Source of the DNA: Candidatus Planktophila versatilis | GTDB taxonomy: Bacteria; Actinomycetota; Actinomycetes; Nanopelagicales; Nanopelagicaceae | Assembly: GCF_002288105.1 (NCBI RefSeq) | Contig: NZ_CP016774.1 | Coordinates: forward strand, 186,001-250,000 | DNA length: 64,000 bases | Direction of reading: 5' to 3' | Shown here: positions 1 through 9,147 of the stretch, piece by piece | How positions within the stretch are numbered: position 1 is the first letter of the stretch | Layout: every line of letters begins with the position of its first letter | Position numbers and translations under genes: made by a program | The notes under the pieces: generated by a model | Database searches by the model: none | Told to the model about the DNA's origin: nothing | Seen by the model: only the letters and a program-made list of their open reading frames with translations

Positions 1-30
1 ACTCTTGACCGGTTAAATCAACTGAGTAAG

Positions 31-3000
31 TCATCGTGTAAATGCCTCATCTAGTAAAGCCTTTGCTTCATCTTCGTGCAGGTGATGACTTCCGGTTGCA
101 GGAGATGCCGCTGCGCGACGAGAGATGCGACGCAATACTCGTGAATCAACACCAGTTCCGCCAATTGATTCAGTCGTGCTTAAGGCAACATGTGGCCAGG
201 CACCTTGATTTGCAGGCTCATCTTGCACCCAGAGCAAGTTAGCATTTGGATGCTTCTTCGCTTCAACTTCCATCTGGGCAACGGGGAATGGATATAAACG
301 CTCAACTCGAACTATTGCAGTGCTGCTGTCATTTAAGCGATTGCGCTCTGCAACGAGGTCGTGATAAATCTTTCCGGAACAGAAAATTATACGAGAAGCA
401 TTATTAACGGTTGGATCGCCGATGACTGGCAAGAAAGTTCCCGATGTGAAGTCACTGATAGATGAGGCAGCTGCCTTCAGACGTAACATCGACTTTGGTG
501 TGAAGACAACCATTGGCCGACGCTTTGGATTCGCTGCGTGAAAACGCAGAAGGTGGAAGTAAGAGGCAGGAGTTGATGGTTGGGCCACAGTCATATTCTT
601 CTCGGCACAAAGTGCCAGGAATCGCTCGATACGAGCAGATGAGTGATCCGGGCCTTGGCCTTCATATCCGTGTGGAAGTAAGAGCACTACAGATGAACGC
701 TCACCCCACTTTTGAAGTGCTGATGAGATGAACTCATCGATGATTGTCTGCGCACCATTTGCGAAGTCTCCGAACTGGCCTTCCCACAGGACAAGAGCAT
801 CTTCGCGAACAACGGAGTATCCGTATTCAAATCCCATTGCTGCATATTCACTGAGCAATGAATCAACAACAAAGAACTGATTAGCATCTGAAATTAGTGA
901 ACGTAGTGGGGTCCACTCACTGCCATTTTCTTTATCAATAATGACAGCGTGACGATTTGAGAATGTTCCGCGACGTGAATCTTGTCCCGCTAACCGAACT
1001 GGGTGACCTTCTTTAAGAAGTGAACCGAAGGCGAGCATTTCACCCGTAGACCAGTCGATAGTTCCATCGTTGATGGACTCTGCCCGCTTTTGAAGCTGTG
1101 GCAGCAGTTTTGGATGGATATGGAATCCTTCTGGTACCGCAGTTTGGGTTGCTGCAATTTCGCGAACTAGCTGCTCAGAGATAAAGGTTGGTACATCTTC
1201 TGCATTGGGAACAATAGGGACTACGAAGTTTGGATCGCTATGTTCTTCATAGTTAGCAACGGATGCAAAGACCTCTTCGAGTTGGACCTGGTAATCGCGA
1301 GCAATTTCATCTGCCTCTTCTGGAGTGATATCTCCACGACCAACGAGAGCTTCGGTATATAAAGTACGTGTGGTGCGCTTGGCATCTATGAGCTTGTACA
1401 TCAACGGCTGTGTAAAGCTTGGCTCATCACCTTCGTTGTGACCACGTCTGCGGTAACAGACCATGTCAATGACAATATCTTTATTAAATGCTTGGCGATA
1501 TTCAAATGCCATACGTGCAACACGCACACAAGCCTCGGGATCATCACCATTAACGTGAAGAACCGGTGCTTCGATTAACTTAGCAACATCTGTTGAATAA
1601 CGAGATGTACGTGAAGCATGAGGCGAGGTAGTAAATCCAACTTGGTTGTTAACAACGATATGAATAGTTCCACCCGTGCGATAGCCCGGAAGTTGCGATA
1701 GCTGAAGTGTTTCAGCGTTGATACCTTGACCAGCAAATGATGCATCACCATGGAGCAGTATTGGCAAGACTGTGTAAGCACCCTTTGTATTTAAGCGATC
1801 TTGCTTAGCGCGAACAATTCCCTCGAGTACTGGGTTAACCGCTTCCAGGTGTGATGGGTTTGCAGCTAAATAAATCTTGGTCTTTGCACCAGATTCTGTT
1901 GTGAAGATTCCTTCCGTACCTAAGTGGTACTTCACATCTCCTGAACCATGTACTTGGTTCTCGGCATAGTGCCCTTGGAATTCCTGGAAAATTTGACCGA
2001 CAGACTTACCCGCAATATTTGCCAGCATATTCAGGCGTCCACGGTGTGGCATGCCGATACATACTTCATCTAGCCCGCGTTCTGCCGCTGCAGAAACAAT
2101 CGCATCTGTCAGTGGAATTACAGATTCTCCACCTTCAAGTGAGAAGCGCTTTTGCCCGACGAACTTTGTCTGTAAGAAAGATTCAAATGCTTCAGCGCTA
2201 TTGAGTTTACGTAATATTCGAAGTTGCTCTACGCGATCTGGAACTTCAGAAACACCTTCGACATGTTGCTGGAACCACTGACGCTCTGCCGGGTTTGAAA
2301 TGTGCATGTACTCAAGTCCGATTGAGCGACAGTATGCATCGCGGAGAATTCCAAGAATCTTACGTAGCGGCAGGAACTTCTTTCCGCCAAATCCACCTGT
2401 TGCAAATTCACGATCAAGATCCCAGAGTGTGAGTCCATGTGTGCGCACATCGAGGTCCGGATGATTTCGCTGGATATAAACAAGCGGATCAATATCGGCC
2501 ATGAGATGTCCCCAGGTGCGATAAGCGTGAATCAGCTGCTGAACGCGCGCTGTCTTATCAATCTCTTCATCTTTGGTTACGGCAAAATCTGATGCCCATC
2601 GAATTGGCTCATAGGGAATACGAAGTGCGGTAAAGATTTCGTCATAGAAATCATCTGCGCCAAGAAGATATTCGTTGATACGGCGCAAGAAATCACCAGA
2701 TTGTGCACCTTGAATAACGCGGTGATCGTAAGTACTTGTCAGTGTTATCACCTTGCTTATTGCAAGACGAGCAAGAGTTTCCGCACTTGCTCCTTGGAAC
2801 TCTGCTGGGTAATCCATCGCTCCCACACCGAGAATCAGTCCTTGTCCCTGCACTAAACGTGGAACAGAGTGAACAGTTCCAATGGTTCCTGGGTTAGTCA
2901 GCGAAACAGTTGTTCCGGCGTAATCTTCAACGGTGAGAGTTCCGGCGCGAGCCTTCTTCACAATCGCTTCATAGGCCGACCAGAACTGCCCGAATTCAAG

Positions 3001-3747
3001 TTCCTCGCAACCTTTAATTGATGGAACTAGCAATTGACGTGTTCCATCGGGCTTTGCTAAATCAATCGCGATTCCCAAATTGATATGTTCTGGTTTACCA
3101 AGTGCTGGCTTTCCTTCGAGTTCACCGTAGAAAGCATTCATCTCTGGCATCGCGCGCAGCGCTTTAATCATCGCGTAGGCAATGATGTGAGTAAATGAAA
3201 CTTTTCCACCACGGCCACGCTTTAAGTGATTGTTAATGACAATTCGATTATCAATCATGAGCTTTGCCGGAATTGCACGAACAGAAGTTGCTGTTGGAAC
3301 GGTTAGCGATGCTTCCATGCTCTGGACAACGCGAGCAGATACTCCGCGAATTGGTTCGAGCGTCGAAGCACTTGGTGTTACTAAAGTTGGAATTGGTTTA
3401 GCAATCGGATCTGCTGGTGTTGCGGGAGTCGTCGAAAGAGTGCGAACGATTGGTTGCGTTGCAGGAGCCGAAGCCACGGGAGTTGGCTGTGCGACAACTG
3501 GAGCTGCAACCGGCGCTACTGGTGCAGCCGGAGTTGGTTGTGCTGAACCTTGAACAGAAATATTTGGGGGAGTAACTGGCTTTGGTGTTGGTGGTGTTCC
3601 GGCCTTTGGTTTGTCAGCTATCTGCGGATTATTTTGGAAGTGTGCAATCCACTCACTTGGTACAGACGATGGATCGGCTTGGTATCGCTCAAACATTTCT
3701 TCAACGAGCCAATCATTTGCTCCAAAGTCTTGTCCTGATTGCGACAC
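31..3747 (-). CDS. kgd: Multifunctional 2-oxoglutarate decarboxylase/dehydrogenase (Kgd/OdhA type)
   Basis: This 1238-residue protein fuses a short N-terminal E1-type helix (about 8-40), an Ala/Pro linker (45-130), an E2-type succinyltransferase domain (about 130-370) with the DHRVIQG active-site motif, and a complete ThDP-dependent E1 domain (about 400-1238) with the MPHRGRLN and GHNEGDEPSF motifs. No lipoyl domain is present. This is the actinobacterial Kgd/OdhA architecture, which acts on 2-oxoglutarate at the TCA branch point, either in a dehydrogenase complex or as a decarboxylase/carboligase. The start is a GTG preceded by AGGGAG at normal spacing. It stands alone, divergent from the SDR gene. 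Identification is firm; which reaction dominates cannot be read from sequence. Confidence 0.97.
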   Translation of the reverse strand: MSQSGQDFGANDWLVEEMFERYQADPSSVPSEWIAHFQNNPQIADKPKAGTPPTPKPVTPPNISVQGSAQPTPAAPVAPVAAPVVAQPTPVASAPATQPIVRTLSTTPATPADPIAKPIPTLVTPSASTLEPIRGVSARVVQSMEASLTVPTATSVRAIPAKLMIDNRIVINNHLKRGRGGKVSFTHIIAYAMIKALRAMPEMNAFYGELEGKPALGKPEHINLGIAIDLAKPDGTRQLLVPSIKGCEELEFGQFWSAYEAIVKKARAGTLTVEDYAGTTVSLTNPGTIGTVHSVPRLVQGQGLILGVGAMDYPAEFQGASAETLARLAISKVITLTSTYDHRVIQGAQSGDFLRRINEYLLGADDFYDEIFTALRIPYEPIRWASDFAVTKDEEIDKTARVQQLIHAYRTWGHLMADIDPLVYIQRNHPDLDVRTHGLTLWDLDREFATGGFGGKKFLPLRKILGILRDAYCRSIGLEYMHISNPAERQWFQQHVEGVSEVPDRVEQLRILRKLNSAEAFESFLQTKFVGQKRFSLEGGESVIPLTDAIVSAAAERGLDEVCIGMPHRGRLNMLANIAGKSVGQIFQEFQGHYAENQVHGSGDVKYHLGTEGIFTTESGAKTKIYLAANPSHLEAVNPVLEGIVRAKQDRLNTKGAYTVLPILLHGDASFAGQGINAETLQLSQLPGYRTGGTIHIVVNNQVGFTTSPHASRTSRYSTDVAKLIEAPVLHVNGDDPEACVRVARMAFEYRQAFNKDIVIDMVCYRRRGHNEGDEPSFTQPLMYKLIDAKRTTRTLYTEALVGRGDITPEEADEIARDYQVQLEEVFASVANYEEHSDPNFVVPIVPNAEDVPTFISEQLVREIAATQTAVPEGFHIHPKLLPQLQKRAESINDGTIDWSTGEMLAFGSLLKEGHPVRLAGQDSRRGTFSNRHAVIIDKENGSEWTPLRSLISDANQFFVVDSLLSEYAAMGFEYGYSVVREDALVLWEGQFGDFANGAQTIIDEFISSALQKWGERSSVVLLLPHGYEGQGPDHSSARIERFLALCAEKNMTVAQPSTPASYFHLLRFHAANPKRRPMVVFTPKSMLRLKAAASSISDFTSGTFLPVIGDPTVNNASRIIFCSGKIYHDLVAERNRLNDSSTAIVRVERLYPFPVAQMEVEAKKHPNANLLWVQDEPANQGAWPHVALSTTESIGGTGVDSRVLRRISRRAAASPATGSHHLHEDEAKALLDEAFTR

Positions 3748-3945
3748 TGAGCGCTCCCTTGCGTCCTTGCGTACATATCTATTACTTACAAACTAGATAT
3801 AAATCCTGTAACTGAACGTGGCTAAGACTATCGGCTCCACGCACCGCAAATAAATGGCATTTCCCACACAACCAGCGCGAGATTGAGCACAGTTTCCTCA
3901 CGCTCCCGAGAGGCGGCAGTATCCATTTTTTGAGACAGTTGCCCC

Positions 3946-4707
3946 ATGCACGCAGCAGATACGCGCCCCCTAGCCATCATCACTGGTGGCAGCCGTGGCT
4001 TGGGTTTTGAGAGCGCCAAAGCTCTGGCGCTTCGAGGTTTTGATCTGGCGCTAATTGCCAAAGATTCAGAGCGATTAACATCGGCGGCGCAATCAATCCG
4101 CGCAGCTTCAGATGGCAGCCAGATCAACATCTCCACATTTACCTGCGATCTCGAACAACCTCATCTTGTACGCAAAGTCATTGATTCAATCAATCAATCT
4201 CTGCCTACTCCGCAACTTCTTATTCTTGCTCACGGAGTGATGAGTGAGAAAATGTCGAAGACTCTTAAGACAAATGATGCTGAGTGGCGCAGAGTGATGG
4301 CAATTAATCTTGACTCTGTCTTTCAACTTGTCAATGGAATAGCTCCGGCCATGGCAGATGCCCGAAACGGCCGCGTCATTATCTTCTCTGCTTGTTTAGG
4401 TCGCATGTCTGGTCCTGGAAATGCCGGAGGGCTTGCGCCGTATCGAATCAGTAAAGCTGGTGTGAACGCATTGGTGCGAAACCTTGCACATGAGACCGGA
4501 CTTGGCGCTCGCGGATTTCTTGTTGATGCAATCTGTCCTAATCATTCACGAACGGATATGGGTGGTGCGGATGCGCCACGTTCTGCAGAAGAAGGTGCTG
4601 CTACTGCAGTTTGGTTAGCGACAAGAGCATTTGATTCAGCCGGTTCAACAGATGCTCAAAAAATTACCGGAGTGCTTTGGGAAGACAACCAGATAGTTCC
4701 TTGGTAA
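3946..4707 (+). CDS. Short-chain dehydrogenase/reductase (SDR family)
   Basis: A 253-residue classical SDR. The N-terminal dinucleotide-binding motif is GGSRGLG (about residues 14-20), and the catalytic Tyr-Lys pair lies in YRISK, with the upstream Ser in the IFSACLG strand. It should use NAD(P)H to reduce or oxidise a small carbonyl/alcohol substrate in the cytoplasm, in the manner of FabG-like enzymes, but the substrate cannot be assigned. Start is an ATG without a clear Shine-Dalgarno; a weak GACAGT hexamer sits 6 bases upstream. It is convergent with the next gene, with only 7 bases between stop codons. Confidence 0.88.
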   Translation: MHAADTRPLAIITGGSRGLGFESAKALALRGFDLALIAKDSERLTSAAQSIRAASDGSQINISTFTCDLEQPHLVRKVIDSINQSLPTPQLLILAHGVMSEKMSKTLKTNDAEWRRVMAINLDSVFQLVNGIAPAMADARNGRVIIFSACLGRMSGPGNAGGLAPYRISKAGVNALVRNLAHETGLGARGFLVDAICPNHSRTDMGGADAPRSAEEGAATAVWLATRAFDSAGSTDAQKITGVLWEDNQIVPW

Positions 4708-4714
4708 TTAGCTC

Positions 4715-5107
4715 TTAACCTTCTTCTTTGGCAATCATAAAAGCGAAGTAAAGCGTTGGAAGTGCAAGTGCCAGAATAACTACCGCACCGATATAGAACT
4801 GTCCTTGTATTTGATAGTAGGCCACTCCCACTGCAATTAAGTTGGCCAAGATAGTGGGAGATCTTCCGAAACTCTTTCCGTTTACATATCCGCGAGCTGA
4901 TGCGAAGAGTCCAATAGCCCCAAGAACTGCAAAGACAACCACTCCAATCAGTGGCGGTAGCTCTTTCTTCTCGTGAGTAAAACCAAGCACAACTAGCCAC
5001 ACACCTAGGGCGAGTACGAGACTTGCCTCGATATAGAGGAGTGCTGCCACTGTTGAACGCTTAGGGGAGAGGTTGGGATTTTCATCTTTTCTTGATTTCC
5101 CAGTCAT
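4715..5107 (-). CDS. Small integral membrane protein, function unknown
   Basis: 130 residues with a basic polar N terminus (about 1-20) followed by four hydrophobic segments (about 22-44, 53-70, 84-100, 105-123) and a short charged tail. I do not recognise a family. The ATG start is supported by a TACAGT hexamer (5115-5120, minus) ending 7 bases upstream, the leaderless pattern seen throughout this window. It is divergent from the zinc-ribbon gene and convergent with the SDR gene, so it is probably monocistronic. Confidence 0.75.
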   Translation of the reverse strand: MTGKSRKDENPNLSPKRSTVAALLYIEASLVLALGVWLVVLGFTHEKKELPPLIGVVVFAVLGAIGLFASARGYVNGKSFGRSPTILANLIAVGVAYYQIQGQFYIGAVVILALALPTLYFAFMIAKEEG

Positions 5108-5114
5108 ATCGCCG

Positions 5115-5120
5115 ACTGTA
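5115..5120 (-). promoter_or_regulatory. -10 hexamer of leaderless promoter for the small membrane protein
   Basis: TACAGT on the minus strand, 7 bases before the ATG. The spacing predicts transcription starting at or next to the start codon. Confidence 0.6.
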
Positions 5121-5161
5121 GCATTTCAATTGAGCTTCTTCACGACGTCAGTCGTGCCCAA

Positions 5162-5167
5162 TATCCT
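5162..5167 (+). promoter_or_regulatory. -10 hexamer of leaderless promoter for the zinc-ribbon/GIY-YIG gene
   Basis: TATCCT ending 7 bases before the GTG at 5175, the same hexamer as used by prfB. A TTCACG -35-like element lies 17 bases upstream (5139-5144). This is the main reason for choosing the 5175 start. Confidence 0.55.
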
Positions 5168-5174
5168 TATTGCC

Positions 5175-7118
5175 GTGCCCGGTAAAAAGGAAAAGCTTCC
5201 GCTATCTGTAACTCATCCTGAGTTGGCCAAAGAAGCTGATGGTTGGGATCCGAGAAAAACCAGTCACGGCGCACGAGGCAAGTTTGCTTGGGTTTGTCCA
5301 CTTTCCCATAGATACACAACCTCTATGTCTCTCAGAACACATCGCGGAACTGGCTGCCCAATATGTGCAAACAGAAAAGTATTAAAAGGATTCAATGACT
5401 TAGCCACAACCCATCCAGACTTGGCGAAAGAAGCAGTTGACTGGGATCCATCAACAGTAATTGCAGGAAGTCATAAGAAGCTGAAGTGGAGATGTAAATA
5501 CCTGCACATTTTCGAAACGACTGTCGGAAGTCGGTCTGGTAAACACAAATCTGGCTGCCCAGTTTGTGTAAATCAAAAACTATTTGTTGGATTCAACGAT
5601 ATTGGAACTACGCGTCCTGATTTGGCCATAGAAGCAGACGGTTGGGACCCAGCAACTGTCATCACAGGTAGCAATAAGAAATTTACTTGGAAATGCAAGC
5701 TAGGACATCGCTATAGTGCGACCATTTCAGATCGAATGGGTAATGAAAAAAAACAACATAAAGGAACAGATTGTCCCTTTTGTGCAAATCAAAAGGTATT
5801 AATTGGATTTAATGATCTGAAAACAACACATCCACAGATTGCGAAAGAGGCTGATGGTTGGGATCCATCAACAGTAATTGCAGGTACCTCTCAAAAAAGA
5901 AATTGGCGTTGCCCACAAAACCATACATATTCAACTGGGGTCAGTTTACGAGCTTTGCGCGGTTACCAATGTCCTGTTTGTGCAAACAAAAATGTTCTTC
6001 CAGGCTTTAATGATCTAGCGACAACAGATCCAGAGGTCGCCGTAAGTGCATTTAATTGGGACCCTCGTACTGTCACGCGGGGTAGTAGCAAAAAAAGGCA
6101 ATGGACTTGCTCAGAAGGGCATATTTTTGAATCGCCTCCGATGGCTCGTACAGGCGAAAATAGAAGCAACTGCCCTTATTGTGCGCACCAAAAAGTTTTT
6201 GCAGGCTTTAATGATTTTGTAACAACTAATCCGGAAGCTGCAAAAGAGGCGGATGGTTGGGATCCTACTGAGTTGATCGGTGGAAGTAAGGTTGTTAAAG
6301 ATTGGAAGTGTTCAAAAGGGCACTCATATAGAATGTCTATCTTCAATAGGAATCGCGCCCAAATCGGATGCCCATTTTGTGGAAATCGAAAAGCTCTTAA
6401 AAATTTTAATGACTTAGCTACCACTCACCCTAAGTTGGCACTAGAAGCAGATGGTTGGGATCCCACAACCGTTATTGCGAGTAGTGAACAAAAGTTTAAG
6501 TGGAAGTGCAGCAAAGGGCACTCCTACTCCTCTGTGCTTTCTAGCCGAGCGTATGCAGGGAATGGATGCCCTGTGTGCGCAAACAGAATAGTTGTATCTG
6601 GTATTAATGACTTAGCAACAACCCATCCAGAAATTGCAAAACAGGCTGATGGTTGGGACCCCTCTATTGTTTCTTATGGAAATGAAACCAAAAAATGGTG
6701 GCTCTGCTCCGAAGGGCATCGATTCAAGAACTCACCAAATGGTCGAACAATGGGCAGAGGCTGCCCATCTTGTGCTGAGTCAGGTTTTGACCCAAATAAA
6801 GATGCCTTTTTATATTTTCTTGAACACCCTAACTGGGTGATGTATCAAATTGGAATCACAAACACCCCAGAAAGCCGATTCAAAAAGCACAAAAGGTTGG
6901 GCTGGAACGTTTTAGAACTCCGAGGCCCAATGGACGGACATCTTACGCAACAATGGGAGTCAGCAATACTTCGAATGCTTAAAGCAAGAGGCGCTGATTT
7001 ATCTAACGCCAAAATTGCTGGAAAGTTTGACGGTTACTCAGAGGCTTGGAGCAAGTCCACTTTTGAGGTTAAGTCCATCAAAGAGCTAATGCGGTTAACT
7101 GAAGAGTTTGAGGCTTAA
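5175..7118 (+). CDS. Eight-fold zinc-ribbon repeat protein with C-terminal GIY-YIG-like nuclease domain
   Basis: About 647 residues. Eight tandem units of 63-72 residues each carry a HPxLAxEADGWDP-like segment, a WxC...H half-site and a CPxCA half-site, giving a C-H-C-C metal-binding set per unit. This matches the probable zinc-ribbon type known as DUF4379. The last 110 residues contain LYFLEH, YQIGIT, ESRFKKH and QQWESAI, which match the Tyr, Tyr-x-Gly, Arg/His and Glu positions of GIY-YIG nucleases (Y547, Y557, R568, H572, E595 from this start). A multi-finger nucleic-acid-binding endonuclease is inferred; its biological role is unknown. A TTG at 5073 with an AGGGGAG upstream would extend it into the divergent neighbour and is less likely. 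Base composition is more AT-rich than in prfB next door. Confidence 0.8.
   Translation: MPGKKEKLPLSVTHPELAKEADGWDPRKTSHGARGKFAWVCPLSHRYTTSMSLRTHRGTGCPICANRKVLKGFNDLATTHPDLAKEAVDWDPSTVIAGSHKKLKWRCKYLHIFETTVGSRSGKHKSGCPVCVNQKLFVGFNDIGTTRPDLAIEADGWDPATVITGSNKKFTWKCKLGHRYSATISDRMGNEKKQHKGTDCPFCANQKVLIGFNDLKTTHPQIAKEADGWDPSTVIAGTSQKRNWRCPQNHTYSTGVSLRALRGYQCPVCANKNVLPGFNDLATTDPEVAVSAFNWDPRTVTRGSSKKRQWTCSEGHIFESPPMARTGENRSNCPYCAHQKVFAGFNDFVTTNPEAAKEADGWDPTELIGGSKVVKDWKCSKGHSYRMSIFNRNRAQIGCPFCGNRKALKNFNDLATTHPKLALEADGWDPTTVIASSEQKFKWKCSKGHSYSSVLSSRAYAGNGCPVCANRIVVSGINDLATTHPEIAKQADGWDPSIVSYGNETKKWWLCSEGHRFKNSPNGRTMGRGCPSCAESGFDPNKDAFLYFLEHPNWVMYQIGITNTPESRFKKHKRLGWNVLELRGPMDGHLTQQWESAILRMLKARGADLSNAKIAGKFDGYSEAWSKSTFEVKSIKELMRLTEEFEA
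5196..6779 (+). repeat. Eight tandem coding repeats of roughly 200 bases (zinc-ribbon units)
   Basis: The units recur at 189-216 base spacing, each with a TGGGATCC/TGGGACCC-like segment (encoding GWDP) and a TGCCC...TGTGCAAA segment (encoding CPxCAN). Units differ at many silent and replacement sites, so they are old, diverged duplications rather than a recent expansion. Confidence 0.85.
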
Positions 7119-7171
7119 TTCCCCGCATTGTCCGTCTAAGCAAGTGATTAGTTCATATATATTCATTCAAC

Positions 7172-7177
7172 TATCCT
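7172..7177 (+). promoter_or_regulatory. -10 hexamer of leaderless prfB promoter
   Basis: TATCCT ends 6 bases before the prfB ATG and no Shine-Dalgarno is present. Confidence 0.6.
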
Positions 7178-7183
7178 TAACCC

Positions 7184-8287
7184 ATGGCTCGCGACTATAT
7201 CCTCGAAATAAATGAGACGAGTGCGACCCTGACTTCTATTGAAAAAGTCTTGGACCTGCCGAAGCTTGAAGCCGAAGTGGTCGAACTTGAAGCAGCTGCA
7301 GGCGTTCCGAATTTATGGGATGACCCTGATAAAGCTCAAGCAGTTACGAGCAAGCTATCTCGCGTGCAATCAACAATTTCAAGACTTACTGGGTTGCGCC
7401 GTCGGGTTGATGAGCTTCCGCTTCTCTTTGAATTAGCAGCGGGTGAACCGGATGGATCAGCCCTTACGGATGCCGAAGGTGAATTGGATTCAGCAAAGAA
7501 AGCAATTAGTGAATTAGAAGTAACGACGTTACTTAACGGCGAGTACGACGCACGTGATGCGCTGATAACTATTCGTTCTGAAGCAGGTGGCGTAGAAGCT
7601 GCCGACTGGGCTGAGATGTTGATGCGTATGTATTTACGTTATTGCGAACGTCACGAATTTAAAGTTGACGTGTTAGAAACTTCCTTTGCTGAAGAAGCGG
7701 GGATTAAATCGACAACATTTAGAGTCAGCGCCCCGTATGCATATGGCACGCTTTCAGTAGAGCAGGGAACTCATCGCCTAGTGAGAATTTCTCCGTTCGA
7801 CTCTCAATCACGTAGACATACATCATTTGCTGGCGTGGAAATTGTTCCTGTTGTCGAACAGAGTGATCACATTGAAATTGATGAGAAAGAAGTGCGCGTA
7901 GATGTCTATCGCTCATCTGGTCCGGGCGGACAGGGAGTCAATACAACAGACTCTGCTGTGCGCTTGACCCACGTTCCGACCGGGATTGTTGTGTCATGTC
8001 AGAACGAACGCTCACAGATCCAAAATAAAGCAACGGCGATGGCTGTTTTACAATCAAAGTTATTGGAACGTCGTCGCCAGGAAGAGCAGGCGAAGATAAA
8101 TGCGCTCAAGGGCGATAATTCGGGCTCATGGGGAAACCAGATGCGTTCCTATGTATTAGCGCCGTATCAAATGGTGAAAGATCTCCGTAATAACCATGAA
8201 ACGGGAAATACTTCAGCGGTGTTAAATGGAGAAATTGATGATTTCATCGAAGCGGGAATTCGCTGGCGCCGTAGCGCGTCACAATAA
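7184..8287 (+). CDS. prfB: Peptide chain release factor 2
   Basis: 367 residues. It has the GGQ peptidyl-tRNA hydrolysis motif (in SGPGGQGVN) and the SPF stop-codon-recognition tripeptide (ISPFDSQ) diagnostic of RF2, which reads UGA and UAA. The second factor of the window (prfA, 41650) has the PxT motif instead. The whole protein is encoded in a single frame, so the programmed +1 frameshift that autoregulates prfB in many bacteria is absent. The ATG is preceded by a TATCCT hexamer at leaderless spacing. It lies upstream of ftsE-ftsX-smpB, a conserved actinobacterial neighbourhood. Confidence 0.98.
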   Translation: MARDYILEINETSATLTSIEKVLDLPKLEAEVVELEAAAGVPNLWDDPDKAQAVTSKLSRVQSTISRLTGLRRRVDELPLLFELAAGEPDGSALTDAEGELDSAKKAISELEVTTLLNGEYDARDALITIRSEAGGVEAADWAEMLMRMYLRYCERHEFKVDVLETSFAEEAGIKSTTFRVSAPYAYGTLSVEQGTHRLVRISPFDSQSRRHTSFAGVEIVPVVEQSDHIEIDEKEVRVDVYRSSGPGGQGVNTTDSAVRLTHVPTGIVVSCQNERSQIQNKATAMAVLQSKLLERRRQEEQAKINALKGDNSGSWGNQMRSYVLAPYQMVKDLRNNHETGNTSAVLNGEIDDFIEAGIRWRRSASQ

Positions 8288-8447
8288 TTCTCGGCAATAA
8301 CCAGCTGATTCACGCGTAATGTGATTCTTATTTCCTCTGTGAATTCCCATAAAAACCCCGAATCAACCCTAAATTCCCAGCTTGCCTACCTAAACTAGGC
8401 CTAGGTCTCACGAGCGCATCACCATGCGCCTATATAAGGAGCAGATA

Positions 8448-9137
8448 GTGATTAAGTTTGAGAATGTCACCAAGGTTTACTCGGGTCAGGATCGTCCTGC
8501 CCTCGAGAATGTCACGCTCGAAATTACCAAAGGTGAATTTGTTTTCTTGGTAGGTATGTCAGGTTCTGGTAAATCAACATTCTTGCGTTTGATTCTGCGC
8601 GAAGAGCGCCCAACATCTGGCGTCATACACGTTGCGGGCAAAGATTTAGGAACTCTTGCAAACCATAAAGTGCCTGAGCTTCGTCGCCAACTAGGCACTG
8701 TTTTTCAGGATTTTAGACTGCTTCCCAATAAAACGATTTCAGAGAACATTGCATTCTCATTACACGTGCTCGGCTATTCGCAGAAGGAGATTAATCGCGA
8801 AGTTCCGGAGATGCTTGAACTTGTTGGCCTGGAAGATAAGGGTGATCGCTTACCTTCTGAAATCTCAGGTGGAGAGCAACAGCGCGTTGCGATTGCTCGT
8901 GCTTATGTCACACGCCCTGCAATCATCATCGCGGATGAGCCAACTGGAAACCTAGACCCGGCACTCTCTGTGGGAATTATGAAGTTACTCGACCGCATCA
9001 ACCGTGAGGGTACGACCGTATTGATGGCTACCCACGATTCTGGAATTGTTGATCAGATGCGCAAGCGAGTCATTGAACTTGATGGTGGCCATGTTATTCG
9101 CGATCAAATTCGCGGCGTCTACGGATACACAGGATAA
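8448..9137 (+). CDS. ftsE: Cell division ATP-binding protein FtsE
   Basis: 229 residues from a GTG start that has AAGGAG six bases upstream (8436-8441); an upstream in-frame ATG at 8424 lies before that site and is rejected. Walker A is GMSGSGKS (36-43), the ABC signature is ISGGEQQR and Walker B is IIADEPTG. FtsE pairs with the membrane protein FtsX to couple ATP hydrolysis to septal peptidoglycan hydrolysis. The ftsX gene follows after 10 bases, so the two are co-transcribed. Confidence 0.97.
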   Translation: MIKFENVTKVYSGQDRPALENVTLEITKGEFVFLVGMSGSGKSTFLRLILREERPTSGVIHVAGKDLGTLANHKVPELRRQLGTVFQDFRLLPNKTISENIAFSLHVLGYSQKEINREVPEMLELVGLEDKGDRLPSEISGGEQQRVAIARAYVTRPAIIIADEPTGNLDPALSVGIMKLLDRINREGTTVLMATHDSGIVDQMRKRVIELDGGHVIRDQIRGVYGYTG

Positions 9138-9147
9138 GAGGAAAACA

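Noticed and set aside
3230-3553. Ala/Val/Gly-rich plus-strand frame opposite kgd
   Set aside because: It is the antisense of the Ala/Pro linker of kgd, and kgd is certain.
5073-5174. TTG start at 5073 for the zinc-ribbon gene, with AGGGGAG upstream
   Set aside because: It would overlap the divergent neighbour by 35 bases and adds a stretch unlike the repeat units; the GTG at 5175 has a TATCCT box at the spacing used by many other genes here.
5196-6779. Possible CRISPR or satellite array from regular ~200-base repeats
   Set aside because: The repeats are in frame, encode zinc ribbons, and differ at many positions; there are no short identical repeats with unique spacers.
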